Of a stretch of 64,000 nucleotides of DNA, positions 10,203 through 22,607 are shown in pieces. How positions within the stretch are numbered: position 1 is the stretch's first letter; each line of letters begins with the position of its first letter. Below the pieces are notes generated by a model that saw only the letters and a program-made list of their open reading frames with translations, searched no databases and had not been told where the DNA came from. The stretch lies in the NCBI RefSeq assembly GCF_048544455.1, contig NC_133535.1, positions 85,746,120-85,810,119 of the forward strand, read 5' to 3'. The translations under genes and the position numbers were made by a program. This stretch comes from Silene latifolia. Taxonomy: Eukaryota; Streptophyta; Magnoliopsida; Caryophyllales; Caryophyllaceae.

Positions 10203-11585
10203 TGTAACAATACGGTTTTCTGTGCTATTGGGTACTCTATCGAGTAGGGCTTACTCTGTCAAGTAAGTAAGTTTGGTTTCGAAAAAGTAGTCTGCCTGAT
10301 GGGTACTCGATCAAGTACGTATGACACTCGATCGAGTAAGGGGCACTCGATCGAGTAAGTCACTTACTCGATCGAGTAAGTCGGTCTTACGGGTTATTTT
10401 GTCGGGTTTTTTTAGCAATGCGAGAATGATATAAAAACATAAGTCGTCAGTTACTTTTCACTTTTACCCTGATCTAAATTCATAAGAGACAAAAACAAGT
10501 TACGTTACTTCTTCTTCTTCGCATTGCTATCAAATCCCAAGGCTTGAGTCGTCGGAATTCAATGTTCTTTACGCCGTTGAGTCCATAGCATTGTGGGTAA
10601 GAACCTAGTATAATTTTTATGTTGTTTCATTGATTTTGGTTGAAAACCTAATTGGGTAAATTGGGGGTTTTGGGAGTATTGTGTTTATTAGATGTTGATT
10701 GTATGATTGTATGTTTGATAGGAGGTGATTTCATTGAAGAACGATTTTGATTAGCTGATTGTGACGGTCTTGGTGATTGCTTTTCCAGGTAGGGTTTCCC
10801 TACTCAGTTATTGTATAAATGGTTATAACATGGTTGTTTGGTTGATTAGCATGATGATTATATCGTAATTGGTATTGGCATTGATTTGAATTGATATTGT
10901 GATTGGTTGTTTTTGATTGTCTGTGGTTCGCGAGGTGCGCCCTCAACTGAGTGGAGTCACTTGCGGGAGTGGCTTCACGCCCTTGATTCGCCTTCTTTGG
11001 AACCTGCCACAGAAGGGAATGTGCACATTAAGGAACATGGGTTATTCGCTCAATGGAGATGAGCGGTGCTTAGGTGGGAACGGCTGCGGTCCCCCACTGG
11101 CGGTGAAGAATATCTGTTGCGATGGATATTCTGGCAGGAGTGTGTAGTCAGATGATTGGTGATGTGACGGTGTTGGAGATTGTGATTATGTATCTGTTGT
11201 TGTTTATCTTATATTGTTTATGCAGTAACTGACCCCGTTTAAATGTTTTAAAAACTGTGGTGATCCATTCGGAGGTGTTGAGCAGTTATTGAGCAGGTAT
11301 GATTTGGATGCGCAAGGGACAGCTGGGCATGTGTCACCATGAGTCTATTAGAAGTGTTCCGCTGTTATGTCAAACATTGTATTCACATTAGTTAGTTTTG
11401 GTTTTGGAACGGTTGTATCATACTTTATAGTTTTGGTTTCAGACATGTTTCACTTAAAATTACTTGTTAAAGTACGTTTCGTTATTGTCTATTTGATATA
11501 CATTGCCTCGGGTAACCGAGATGGTAGCACTTCCATTTGCTAAGGTAAGCCTTGGTAAGGCACTTTGGTAGATGAGGGTGTTACA
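10203..11585 (+). mobile_element. Chromovirus-like LTR, second copy
   Basis: This 1383-bp LTR begins TGTAACAATACGG and ends GTGTTACA. It aligns over its whole length with 5562-6878 but with many differences, so it is an older or sister family. Units of the palindrome array begin at 10235 (CTCTATCGAG), 10254 (CTCTGTCAAG), 10306, 10327, 10346 and 10367, and TATAAAA lies at 10430-10436. It interrupts the Tat-A LTR on its left. Confidence 0.85.
10235..10436 (+). promoter_or_regulatory. U3 palindrome array and TATA box, second copy
   Basis: Steps between units are 19 bp, then a gap of 52, then 21, 19 and 21 bp. TATAAAA follows at 10430-10436. The order (two CTCTNTCRAG variants, a gap, four CTCGATCRAG units, TATA) is the same as at 5594-5798 although the intervening bases have diverged. 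Confidence 0.7.
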
Positions 11586-11713
11586 AAGTAGTATCAGAGC
11601 GACGATTTTGGAACCTGTAACTAATAAGCCCAATGAATATAGAGAGTCAAATTAAAATGAACCCGGGTAGGAGTTGTTAGGAGCTAATGCAAAGACTTGG
11701 GAGACGTCCTTTA
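11586..11713 (+). mobile_element. PBS and stub of internal region
   Basis: TAGTATCAGAGC at 11589-11600 is the initiator-Met-type PBS with one change. The following bases to the GGGAGACGTCCT block match the start of the internal region at 1073-1180 and then the similarity stops. The element is therefore truncated at about 11713, where minus-strand Tat sequence begins. Confidence 0.8.
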
Positions 11714-11785
11714 AACTTTGGGATGTCAGTGAGCACAAAGTTCTTAGGGAGTTCATCTTGGACTGGAGCATAGGTCCTAGAGTTC

Positions 11786-11971
11786 TCATAATGGATGCTC
11801 TCCCTCTGAGAGCTTCAGTTTATCTTCAATGAGCTTGAACCATTTTTCTAATTCAGTCATTTCGGGTGGGGTAGTCACAATGTTTTCCCCATTGATCTTA
11901 GCCTCAATGGCTCCCAGTCGAGTCATCATCAACTCCAAAGTCTTACCCAGCTTAGTGACGACGGCTTCCAT
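11786..11971 (-). pseudogene. Tat gag N-terminus fragment, minus strand
   Basis: A 61-codon frame starts with ATG at 11971 and reads MEAVVTKLGKTLELMMTRLG before ending at a stop. It lies at the right distance and orientation behind the leader (11972-12179 plus 20941-21779) and the PBS at 21780 to be the gag start of a Tat element. Only this N-terminal coiled-coil-like piece remains; the rest is cut near 11714 by the chromovirus stub. The assignment depends on context more than on a domain match. Confidence 0.45.
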
Positions 11972-12179
11972 TGATTTCTTTCGGGTTTGAGGTGGCCTTT
12001 ATACAAGAAAAACCCCGAACCAATCAATACTCGAATCAAAACTCCCTGCACAAATAAGGACTCGACACACAGACTTGACCTTTGACTCAAACTTGACTCA
12101 AAGACAGAATTAGACCCATGAAATGAGCTAAGTGGATCACTTGTAAAGGGTTCACATAGGAGAGGGGTCTAGACCTAAC
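11972..12179 (-). mobile_element. Tat leader, part 2 (minus strand)
   Basis: Non-coding sequence between the gag start at 11971 and the copia insertion point. It resumes at 20941 after the copia element. It is rich in GACTTGACTC-like words that continue on the other side of the insertion, supporting a single interrupted leader. CTAAC at 12175-12179 is the left target duplication of the copia element. Confidence 0.6.
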
Positions 12180-13496
12180 TGTTGGAATTCATTAATCTCA
12201 TTAATTTACATATTCATATATAAATTAATTTATTTAGTCATAAAATAAATGCTAGATCTTATGCATGCAAACTAAATAAAAGGAGACGAGAAAAACCGAT
12301 TTCTCACCATCTAATTTTCTGCCATTTTGGGCACAAGTGAAGTCTCCTACATCACTTGTTCTTGAGCTTTCCATATGTTAGGATGATCCCCAAAATACTT
12401 CAAGTATAGAAGCCACTCCTCTTGATTGCACCCAAGATTATCCCTTATCTCTACTAAATAATATGGGCTAGATATTTGTTTAGTAGTTTACCTTAAAATT
12501 GATTACTAATACTCATATATTACATTAATAATATTAGTAATGTGATTGAACAAATTTAATCATCATTTCTCTAGTTTTAGAGAAAGATGAACAAGAATAA
12601 GAGAGAGGAAAAGCTTTTACATCTAATGAATGGAATATGGAGAAGAGTAAAAGTAAGAACAAAAGCTTGTAGGTTAGTGTGTATGGTCACACGGTTTTGG
12701 AGGGTTGGAGGACCAATATTTGGTCCTTCACTTTTTCTTTTGTTCTTATCAAAACCTTAGGCATGTAAGGCTAGGTGTAGATTAGGCATTATTAGCTTAT
12801 TTTATCCCATAAAATAATTCACCCACTAACACCCATCACTCTCATTATTTCGGTCCATGTACCATAAAATGGACTACCATTTTATTTTGTCAATTTGTCA
12901 TTTGTCACACAATATGTCACATGTAGTATGTTACATATTATTAATTAATTTAATGCATATTTATCACATAAATATCATTTTATAAATTAATTAAATTACA
13001 TACAATAAATTGACTATTGATACTTGATCACATAAATAAAATGGATCATTTAATTATAATTCACAACATCTTATAATTATAATTAACCATTCATTCTTAT
13101 CTTTATTGTTTCTCAAACAATAAACAATTTTAATAATGAAGTATTTTTATTACTAAAATAAATCTTATTTAATCTCATTACAATAAGATATCACTATTCT
13201 CTCTCACAATTGAATTGTTCAATTTTAAGGAATTGATCACCTTGTATCGTCATACAATTAATCAACTTTACATATTAGGGCATCATCCTTTAGGTGTGAC
13301 CTTAAGGGATCAACTGACCACCACCGTCCCACGACAGTAACGTCAAACTCTAGCAAGCCAATCGTTACCAATTCATGTTTATCAGTTGACTATATATAAT
13401 GAATCATCCCTTACGTATTCTTAAAAAATGAGATTTAAACATGTGATCATCATGATCGACAATTGTGACTGCATTATTGTCGGGGACACTCCAACA
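12180..13496 (-). mobile_element. Ty1/copia LTR (3' LTR in element orientation)
   Basis: 1317 bp running TGTTGGAATTC...CTCCAACA, nearly identical to 19622-20935. The inner edge carries the polypurine tract on the minus strand, which makes this the 3' LTR. Confidence 0.93.
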
Positions 13497-13507
13497 ATCT
13501 CCCACTT
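13497..13507 (-). other. Copia polypurine tract
   Basis: On the minus strand AAGTGGGAGAT directly precedes the LTR start TGTTGGAG. This PPT is typical of plant Ty1/copia elements. Confidence 0.85.
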
Positions 13508-16500
13508 GTCCTCGACAAGTGTGCGTCACCAATTCTCTTGTCCTATTACTATCTCCCACTCAATGCAAGGTGTCTTTCAGGTCGTATTTTCAAGTGATCA
13601 TATCGAGAGTGGTTTCCTCGATCTGGAGAATAACTGATTTGACCGGAATTATCTACCATAGATACCTTCCGAGCGTGGCCATGCATTTCCAGTTCATTAC
13701 TCCTCGAGTGGCCCTGAGATATTGTTTTAGCCCTTACAAGGGGGTGGACAATTCCTATCGCACTATTCCCTTCGACTAGCCACAGCCATCATAACCCAAA
13801 ATATGCCCATTTGACCCCATTTACTAAGGTAGTAGTAACATAAATCAAAGTTAATCTGAAACCATGTCACCTTAGGCGAACAGTCTTTAGTCAAAAGAAT
13901 CGACTCATTAGAATACTATAGTAGCTCTCGCCACGACCAGGCTTTATAAATTTGCCAGAACTCTATAAGCGGTCATTGCCCGACAAAGTGTTCCTAACAG
14001 TCTGCCTATGTGATCGACTAGTCATCTCACATGACTGTATGGCACTGAACTTGCCATCAATCGCATCACACTCTAGTCACTTCGAGACGTCACCTCGTAC
14101 AAGTGACTATGGGGGAATACTATGTTAATACGGGTTCACTTTAACGGGGTTCAATATCGTCATACAACCCGTTTGGATGTAACAAAGTATAATAAAAGAG
14201 TTTTAAAGTAAAATTCGAACGACAAATGCGATTATCACATATGAATAGTCAATGTCTGATTATTATTTCATATTCTATAATCTAATTTGATCTTGTATGT
14301 AGTTGTTCATCTCAATCCAATTGAAGTGACATGACTCATCATGTTAAGCCTATGAATAGGCATTGTAAGTAGGTCTCAGCAACTCCCTGCTCAACCTTGC
14401 TACATACTTGTTTTCCTTTCGTAATGTATACCTTTGCATTATAAAACTTTCTGAGTACGTGTCTAGATCCAATCTAGACATAGGCTTTCTTGCCTTAAAA
14501 TAGCTCCCACTGTTTTCATAGTGTGCGGGACTCATCCCTCTTGCACATCCCATGATTGCAAGTGTACTCAATTTCCGTTGTAAATATTTCTCATTGTTCT
14601 TTATTGCCTAGAACGATTCTATAAAATCTATTTCTTAAATAACATAGTCACAATGGTATCTTAACCATCCTAATGTGTTTTGATTATGGTTTTGTCGGAA
14701 ACCATACGCAATCTCAATTGTCAATTGTCATTTGTGTAACACCCTTACTCAAAATTGCATCAAAAACACTTTGCTTTACATCCTTAATGCTTCTGCAAGC
14801 ACTTAAGGGTAATCTTTATGGCTTACTTGGTAACTATTACTTAAATTCGATTTGAAACAATTCATCATACTCAAATATATGAAGTATTATACATCATTTC
14901 CTATTTAATTGATTCGGCAGCGAAAGCAATTGGAATCAATCAAATATGTCCAACTTGATTGAACTAGTCATGAATCTTATCAACATAAGACTTCTTATTT
15001 GACGCTAATATCATGTTGATTTATCTCCATAAATCTGGATATTAAAGATGTATTATATATCTCCAAGTCTTAAATCATTCCCAATGATCAATATGTCATC
15101 TACATTTTAGACTAATTAAAATTATTGTAACTCCCACTAAACTTCATGTATAAACACAACTTCTCGACTTATCGGGAAAATTTTTATACCATGATCAAAT
15201 CATTGATTCCAACTCATTGATGTCCTACTTAAGACCCTCTCTTAAGTTTCACATTATCTTAGGATGGCAAGAATCTACAAAACTCAAGACATGTATTGAA
15301 TACATTCCTTATAATTGAAGAAGTGGGTTTTAGATTCACTCGCTATATATCTCATAATGAAACACAATCCCTAAGCAGATCCAAATAGACTTAAGCATTT
15401 CAACTAGTGCAAAACCCTTTGCTACCAATCAAGCTTTGATATCTAACAATTCACTTGGAATTTATTTCGGATTTCCATGGCTCTAAGCCTTGTATTGAGT
15501 TGTGACTTAAACACTCTCATGTAAGTCATATGTTCATTACTTTCCAGAAGTAATTAACTTGAATCAACCAATTTCTTTGTAAGTTGCAAGCTCTTTACTT
15601 TCTAAAAGTAACATGAATTCATCATCTTCAACAAGTGATGACTTTAACCTCTTAGGTTTTGAAGAAACAACGTCTTACACAAAACGTCTCATGTAGCCAA
15701 GAAAGACCAGTTTCTTGCGACATACAATTCTTTTGTGGCTCTTGAATATTTTCTCCCACTCTGTCCTCTAGAAATAAACTTGTATTCTAGAAAGACAGCT
15801 TCACGAGCCACAAACTTGTTGTACTCGTGATTATAGTAAGGAAAAATGAGCATTTGTTTCTTTTGAAAACTTACAAGCATGGTACTCTACCATTTCATAT
15901 CTCATATGAATCGTTTTAGATTTAGTGGAAACAATAACTTAGACAAAATGATAAAATCCCCAAAAGGATCAAGTAACTCAAAGTAACTTGATTAAAATTC
16001 AAACCATATCGAATAGCGTTTGATTTCTTATCTAATCACCCATTATTCCATAATGCATGCTAAGAGAGATTAACTTGTGATACTATATCACATTTCCTTT
16101 GGCTTATATCAAGGTTTTCACTTTGATAATCCCATCACGACTAAATCGTGATTCCTTGAACTCTTTGAAATTCTTCAAAGATTTCTCTTTTTACCTTATT
16201 AAGTGAACATATTAGCGTCAACTTAAATCGTTGGTAAAAGAAAATGATCAACCTATTTTGGATCGATGATATACAACCTCGATCTCCTTTTCAACCAAAA
16301 AGCACGAGACATCTTGCTTTGAATACAAGATACGTATATACCATAAGATTAACAATCTAATGGTTCCAAGAGTACTCGATAACTCTTTGCGTTCATCATT
16401 TGAGAATTTAAGGTTTAATCTCGGGTTACCAATTTGAGTCTTGCATCATCTACATGATATGTCATTCTAGTTTGGTTTAGAATATAATCACCTTGATAAT

Positions 16501-18300
16501 GGGCTAGCCATACATCAAATCATGGCGTATAGGGTCACAAAAGTGAAACCTCTTTTGTATCTTAACAAGTTTATATTCTTATTTAGAGTTTATGCACTTA
16601 ATAGTCATAATTAAGGTATAAATATAAACCCAAAGCTAGATTGAGTACACAATGACTCTATCTCTCGACATTATTGTTGCTAGTCGTCATATTCTAATCA
16701 TACTATGTATCAAATACAATGATGAAAACCACCACCGGTTTCTAATATTGACGAAGTAGTATTAGCAAAATTTATGTTAATCAAATAAACATTTAAAGAA
16801 GAAGGTCCCATTAGATGTCTCACAACTAACTTGTTGATTCTTCAATAATTTGGGGTAGTTTCCTTTCTAGCGTCCAATAATTAAGACAATGGAAACTTTA
16901 TTGGTCGTGATTGATAGGTTTAGTATCGTTATTCTCAATAACTTTGCTTTTAACATTACCCTGTATCAATTCCATTCTAATTTTACTTCTTTGAACTTCG
17001 TCCTTTTCTTAACGGTTTAAAAGAATGCTCCCACTCATTTCAATGAGTCTTTTCTTAGAGAAGCAAAATTGAATTTCATGAAAACTACTCTTCAATTCAT
17101 GTGTTTAGTCTTAAAACTTTTATTGAACTGGTTGCGGTATTTTGGTCAATTTTGATTTCAAACAAATCTAGTTACCAAAATGATGTAACGTTTCAAAGTA
17201 CTTAACTCAATTAAGTATATGAGAAACAATTCATTGTAAGTAGATATGTTAGTCAAGAATCAAAAACCCTTTTGATCACAAAAACTTTTATTTATACTCT
17301 TCACAAGAGATCCTTACAAAGGATAATACAAGGTTTTTAGAAGAAAAATTCAAATTTTGTCTTTAGTTACGATGTTTTAATGGAGATTTGAACTAAAATC
17401 GAAATGATATCGTATATGAATTGTGGTAAAGAAATAGAACAATATGATAACGGAATAGTGGAAACCTTAACATTTATCGTTGTATTAATACTTGTAAATA
17501 ACAAGTAAAGCATTTACATAGTGACCTCTACCCAACTATGATAAATGATTCCAAGATCCAAATTCATATTAACTTGGGCACGGTGTGCCGAAATACCCTT
17601 TATTAACATGACTCGGTGGATTAACTCGTTAATGGATGCTACTTTTAGAACTTTTGGTCGATAAAATTACATTAATATTTATCTCTAGCCCGAAACACAT
17701 CCGGAAATCGTTGTGAATACTTTCATTGAGTTCAATCCAAATTTTGAATAAATGTGTCCATGATCCAAATTCATATTAACTTAGGGCACGGTGTGCCGAA
17801 ATACCCTTTATTAACATAAATTCGGTGGATAGACATTTATCACCCACTTCCCCTACGTAACAAGTCTTGTACCCCGGTAGGGCCGAGTGCACTCCCTCAT
17901 GAAATAGGTTTTCATGGTTTCTACTTTTTGGTAAGGCTAAGTCTCAATTGTTTATTTTAGCGAGAGGTCATGTCAATTTATTATCTATCACGTTTTCAGT
18001 GAACTAAAGCGGTGAACTACGATAATTGTAATTGACACGGTCGATAAACTCGATTTAAAATGCATGTTTAGTTATGGCGATTTAGCGATGCATACAACAT
18101 ATAAATAAAATGCAAAGCATAAAAATAAAATCCTAGTATGGCCTTCCTAAAATAGTAAATCTAATAAACTATTACAAATTCGAAAACCAACTCCTTTGGT
18201 CCCTTGAACTTCGATCTTCGCACGCATTTCAAGGCAACACTTTCTTTGATGGATCGCCTTCTCGAGTGGCACCGTCTTCAAGGTACTCCGGAATAAATAA
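13508..18300 (-). pseudogene. Degenerate copia gag-pol
   Basis: No long frame survives, but minus-strand fragments remain. At 15880-15689 the residues FVAREAVFLEYKF and ISRGQSGRK match the end of the copia integrase region that precedes RT (the usual FVSRxAVFLExEF pattern). The frame at 14571-14350 lies where the RNase H end should be, but I cannot confirm it. Order in copia is gag, protease, integrase, RT, RNase H, so integrase remnants lying 3' to 5' between PBS and PPT fit. Many stops and frameshifts make it non-functional. The exact limits are uncertain. Confidence 0.6.
17553..17832. repeat. Direct duplication within copia internal region
   Basis: A block of about 70 bp containing GGGCACGGTGTGCCGAAATA occurs at about 17553-17625 and again at about 17762-17832 with a few differences. 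The inner palindrome GGCACGGTGTGCC is kept in both. Confidence 0.8.
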
Positions 18301-19605
18301 ATTGCAAAATGAATTACATAATTTCCTATTATACATTTGTAATTAAAATAAAAATAAATCTATTAAATTACAAAACGGTGATACGAGATCACAATAATTA
18401 CAACCGAATCGATATTCCCATACATTTCGGGTAATACCAATTAAACTAAGGCCATACTAAGTAAAATTACATAAAATTAAATTATGACAATCATAAATGA
18501 AATGCATCATTATAATATGTATGAACATGCTAGATGTTATGCTAAATCGCCTTTTAAGAGCCAATATCGTATATTAATCGGTTTTTTACGGATTTGCGTG
18601 ATTTAACCTTTTAAAATCACAATAATTACATAAATTCATATTTATGTACAAGTTAATTACCCTAACCATCTTAGGACTCAAAATTAGTCTCCACTAACAT
18701 TTTGACAATAACAAATCTTGATTTCTTAATATTGTTCATAAATGGACCTAAAATACAAAATTATGCTATAAACTTCAAATTAAATTATAAAAATTTCAAA
18801 TAAATTAGAAATTTGAAATTTAAACTCATGAACATTCTGGAAAAATACCATGACACTCATAATGTTCAAAACTTAGGTTAAAAATTTCAATAATTGATCG
18901 AGAAAAACAATGTTGCGGTTTATCGATTTTAACAATTATGATCATAAGAATATGAGAAAAATTATTTTCATCAACTTTTCACTTTTAGATCTGAAATATA
19001 TGATAAAATACAACATGTGACGTTTTTCCTTTAGTCATGAAGTATGTTTTAGCATTATTACTAATTATAGTCACTATTTATGTGTTTTTTCATCAAAAAT
19101 TCATAAATCATGCATAAAGACTTCATTATAGCCAAATATTCTACACACATATTGTAAAATTTCATGTGACAACATACTAAATTTCCATGACTAGATTCGA
19201 AATATAACTCATATTAACCTATTTACCCATTTAAATACGAGTTTAACTTGAAAAAACCATATTTCGAGCAAAACAACTCATTTTATCATGACAATTTACA
19301 AGCCATCAGTAGATAATATATTTGAGAACATATCCAAAAACCACTGAAAAATTCGAAGTTTAGCTATTTTTCGTCCACAAATGACATTTTATCATAAAAA
19401 ATCACATTTTAATGCCAATATTATATAAAATGAACAATAAAATCCATAAATAAACCAAAATGTCCTAAAAATCACTTAGGACCAGAAACTTTTAACATGC
19501 AAAGTTATTTTAAGGTTTATCTTCATAAATCCAAATTAATTAGTTTTGTATGTTAATCATATAACTCGGAAAAACTATAAAGTGATTTGCATGCAAAAAA
19601 TCTAA
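18301..19605. mobile_element. AT-rich non-coding part of copia element
   Basis: Between the degenerate pol remnants and the PBS lies about 1.3 kb of very AT-rich DNA with no frame or motif I recognise. In element orientation this is the 5' leader and probably the decayed gag start. Confidence 0.5.
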
Positions 19606-19620
19606 GGCTCATGATACCGC
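19606..19620 (-). other. Copia primer binding site (altered)
   Basis: On the minus strand GCGGTATCATGAGCC follows the LTR end by one base. It resembles the initiator-Met-type PBS TGGTATCAGAGCC with a substitution and one inserted T. Confidence 0.65.
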
Positions 19621-19621
19621 T

Positions 19622-20935
19622 TGTTGGAATTCATTAATCTCATTAATTTACATATTCATATATGAATTAATTTATTTAGTAATAAAATAAATGCTAGATC
19701 TTATGCATGCAAACTTAATAAAAGGAGATGAGAAAAACCGATTTCTCACCATCTAATTTTCGGCCATTTTGGGATCAAGTGAAGTCTCCTACCTTTGTTC
19801 TTGAGCTTTCCATATGTTAGGATGATCCCCAAAATAGTTCAAGTATAGAAGCCACTCCTCTTGATTGCACTCAAGATTATCCCTTATCTCTACTAAATAA
19901 TATGTGCTAGATATTTGTTTAGTAGTTTACCTTAAAATTGATTACTAATACTCATATATTACATTAATAATATTAGTAATGTGATTGGACAAATTTAATC
20001 ATCATTTCTCTAGTTTTAGAGAAAGATGAACAAGAATAAGAGAGAGGAAAAGTTTTTACATCTAATGAATGGAATATGGAGAAGAGTAAAAGTAAGAACA
20101 AAAGCTTGTAGGTTAGTGTGTATGGTCACACGGTTTTGGAGGGTTGGAGGACCAATATTTGGTCCTTCACTTTTTCTTTTGTTCTTATCAAAACCTTAGG
20201 CATGTAAGGCTAGGTGTAGATTAGGCATTATTAGCTTATTTTATCCCATAAAATAATTCACCCACTAACACCCATCACTCTCATTATTTGGGTCCATGTA
20301 CCATAAAATGGACTACCATTTTATTTTGTCAATTTGTCATTTGTCACACAATATGTCACATGTAGTATGTTACATATTATTAATTAATTTAATGCATATT
20401 TATCACATAAATATCATTTTATAAATTAATTAAATTACATACAATAAATTGACTAGTGATACTTGATCACATAAATAAAATGGGTCATTTAATTATAATT
20501 CACAACATCTTGTAATTATAATTAACCATTCATTCTTATCTTTATTGTTTCTCAAACAATAAACAATTTTAGTAATGAAGTATTTTTATTACTAAAATAA
20601 ATCTTATTTAATCCCATTACAATAAGATATCACTATTCTTTCTCACAATTGAATTGTTCAATTTTAAGGAATTGATCAACTTGTATCGTCATACAATTAA
20701 TCAACTTTACAGATTAGGGCATCATCCTTTAGGTGTGACCTTAACGGATCAACTGACCACCACCGTCCCACGACAGTAACGTCAAACTCTAGCAAGCCAA
20801 TCGTTACCGATTAATGTTGATCAGTTGACTATATATAATGAATCATCCCTTTCGTATTCTTAAAAAATGAGATTTAAACATGTGATCATCATGATCGACA
20901 ATTGTGATCGCATTATTGTCGGGGACACTCCAACA
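19622..20935 (-). mobile_element. Ty1/copia LTR (5' LTR in element orientation)
   Basis: 1314 bp with TGTTGG...CCAACA ends and flanked on the right by the target duplication CTAAC. It adjoins the PBS on its inner side, so it is the 5' LTR. Confidence 0.93.
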
Positions 20936-20940
20936 CTAAC

Positions 20941-21779
20941 AAGGGCTATGACTCGACTCAAATAACTTCTTGACATCGACTCGGCGTGACTAACCCGTGA
21001 TTAAACCATACATGGTTCATGGAAAACGTCCTAGGTGGTCTAAATTGGACGTTTGGTGGTTGGACTTTGACCAAATGGTCGATATACTTGACTTGGACCC
21101 AAGAGGTGGCTTGGGTGACCCACTAGGGTCGTGTATTGGCTAGACACACGGTTCACTTGAACCTACGACACGACCAAACTTGACTCGAAACATATTCTAT
21201 GCTCGGGAACGGTTCGGTGGAAAAAACATTTTGGAATCGATTTGAAAATGGATGATTTGAAAATGAGATTTTAAATGGGCAGCATGCTGGCTATAAAAAG
21301 CTCATTTTGGTCGAAAAACCTACATCTATTTCGGCAGCATTTCGAGTTTGAAAACAGGCTTGATTTGAAGATGGTTTTCGAAAAAACGGCTTTGACAAAA
21401 CAGTTGAGATTTTCGAAAAAAGGCATGGAGGATGATCACATAGCACATAACCATTCACATATAAATTGTGCATGAATTTAGACTCTTCTGAGTCTCGGTC
21501 GATCCTCCAATTGGGTCTATGCCAATGATCCACCTTATCAAATAAAGTCAAGCATCCTATAAGCAAAAAGTGTGCAATATGGTAAGAGCACGTACTTGAA
21601 GATCACGGCGGTACGATCTTGATATTTAAATCAGCTTAGTGGACGTCACCTCCTAACCATTGAAATCGACCAAATGGGTGAAGTGGTCCTCCTAAAGTCT
21701 CAAATGGGTAATGCATGTATGCAAAACGAATCATAGTGTTAGTCCTATTAGCCATCATTTTCCTTTTCAAGTTACAATT
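20941..21779 (-). mobile_element. Tat leader, part 1 (minus strand)
   Basis: Non-coding sequence between the minus-strand PBS at 21780 and the copia insertion. No protein similarity is visible in the frames here. Its orientation and position follow from the PBS and LTR end on its right. Confidence 0.6.
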
Positions 21780-21798
21780 CCCCAACGGAGTCGCCAAA
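21780..21798 (-). other. Tat/Ogre-type primer binding site
   Basis: On the minus strand the sequence reads TTTGGCGACTCCGTTGGGG. TGGCGACTCC is the arginine-tRNA-type PBS known from Tat/Ogre elements. It follows the LTR end CCACATCCACA. Confidence 0.85.
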
Positions 21799-21799
21799 A

Positions 21800-21947
21800 T
21801 GTGGATGTGGGAAAATGGAGGTTATTATCCACGGGGTTGAAAATCGTCTTGGAGTCGCCACCAAATTTAAGGAAATTTGGGAACCATTTTGATTTGAGTT
21901 CGTTATTAAAAGTACGTGATGGGAAGTTCGTTAATAAAATACCCACC
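21800..21947 (-). mobile_element. Tat LTR 3' end, minus strand
   Basis: These 148 bp are the reverse complement of 54763-54914 with few differences, that is, the last part of the Tat-B LTR. Beyond 21947 the match ends where a CACTA-like terminus begins. The fragment is thus from the same Tat family but inverted relative to Tat-B. Confidence 0.85.
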
Positions 21948-22540
21948 CACTACACCAAATAAGACCTTCAATAACGGTCAAATAATGCAATTATCGTTTT
22001 TAAATAGTAACACGGGACCGTTATTGCAACGGCGGTTGTTAAATATATATCACGGTTGTACAAATAACACGCGACCATTATATAACATCAAGAACCGTCA
22101 TAAAGACTATTAAGAAACCGTTATTAAATCTTAAGAATGGTTTCAAATCTGTTGTCATAGTATACTATTGACAACGTCTTATCGTTCCAAAACCGTTGTT
22201 AAATATGATATATGATAACGGTTCATTTCGTTATCTTGTTTTATTGAATGTCCAAATTTAACAACGGCTTTATTGCATGTAAAACCGTTATTATATTCAT
22301 CTGTTGACAACGGTATGTAACCGTTATCTATTTTTAGTGATGAAACTTTGACAATGGTTCTGCTTAAATAAACCGTTGTAATGGTTATTGTTCGTTATCT
22401 TATATCTTTGGCGCTTTGAATGGGAGGGAAAAGATGTCAACGGTTATTTATCTAAATAAAACCGTTGTCAAATAATTGTTTGCAACAGGTTGTTTTTAAT
22501 CGTTATCTTTTTTAATTTTTTTTTTTTAAAATGATTTTAG
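21948..22540. mobile_element. CACTA-like transposon end with subterminal repeats
   Basis: The segment begins CACTACACCAAAT, matching the usual CACTA terminus, exactly where Tat LTR similarity stops. For the next 550 bp short words such as AACCGTTGT and ATAACGGT recur in both orientations about fifteen times, as expected of the subterminal transposase-binding repeats of CACTA elements. No transposase is readable. The other terminus was not found. Confidence 0.6.
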
Positions 22541-22545
22541 CTTGT

Positions 22546-22607
22546 TCTAGCAGCTGCTGAAATGCTATTTTTTCAGCTGCTGCTGAAAAATAGCATTCTA
22601 GCAGCTG
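22546..22607. repeat. Imperfect hairpin
   Basis: TCTAGCAGCTGCTGAAATGC and its near-complement on the far side (GCATTCTAGCAGCTG) form a long stem with arms of about 28 bp and almost no loop, with a few mismatches. It follows the CACTA subterminal region. Confidence 0.7.

Larger units (their letters stand above)
12175..20940 (-). mobile_element. Complete Ty1/copia element with TSD CTAAC
   Basis: Two near-identical LTRs (12180-13496 and 19622-20935) enclose 6.1 kb. CTAAC at 12175-12179 and 20936-20940 is a perfect 5-bp target-site duplication. The minus-strand PBS-like sequence and the AAGTGGGAGAT polypurine tract set the orientation. The element sits inside the leader of a minus-strand Tat element. 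The LTRs differ by small indels and scattered substitutions, so the insertion is moderately recent, although its coding region is heavily damaged. Confidence 0.93.
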
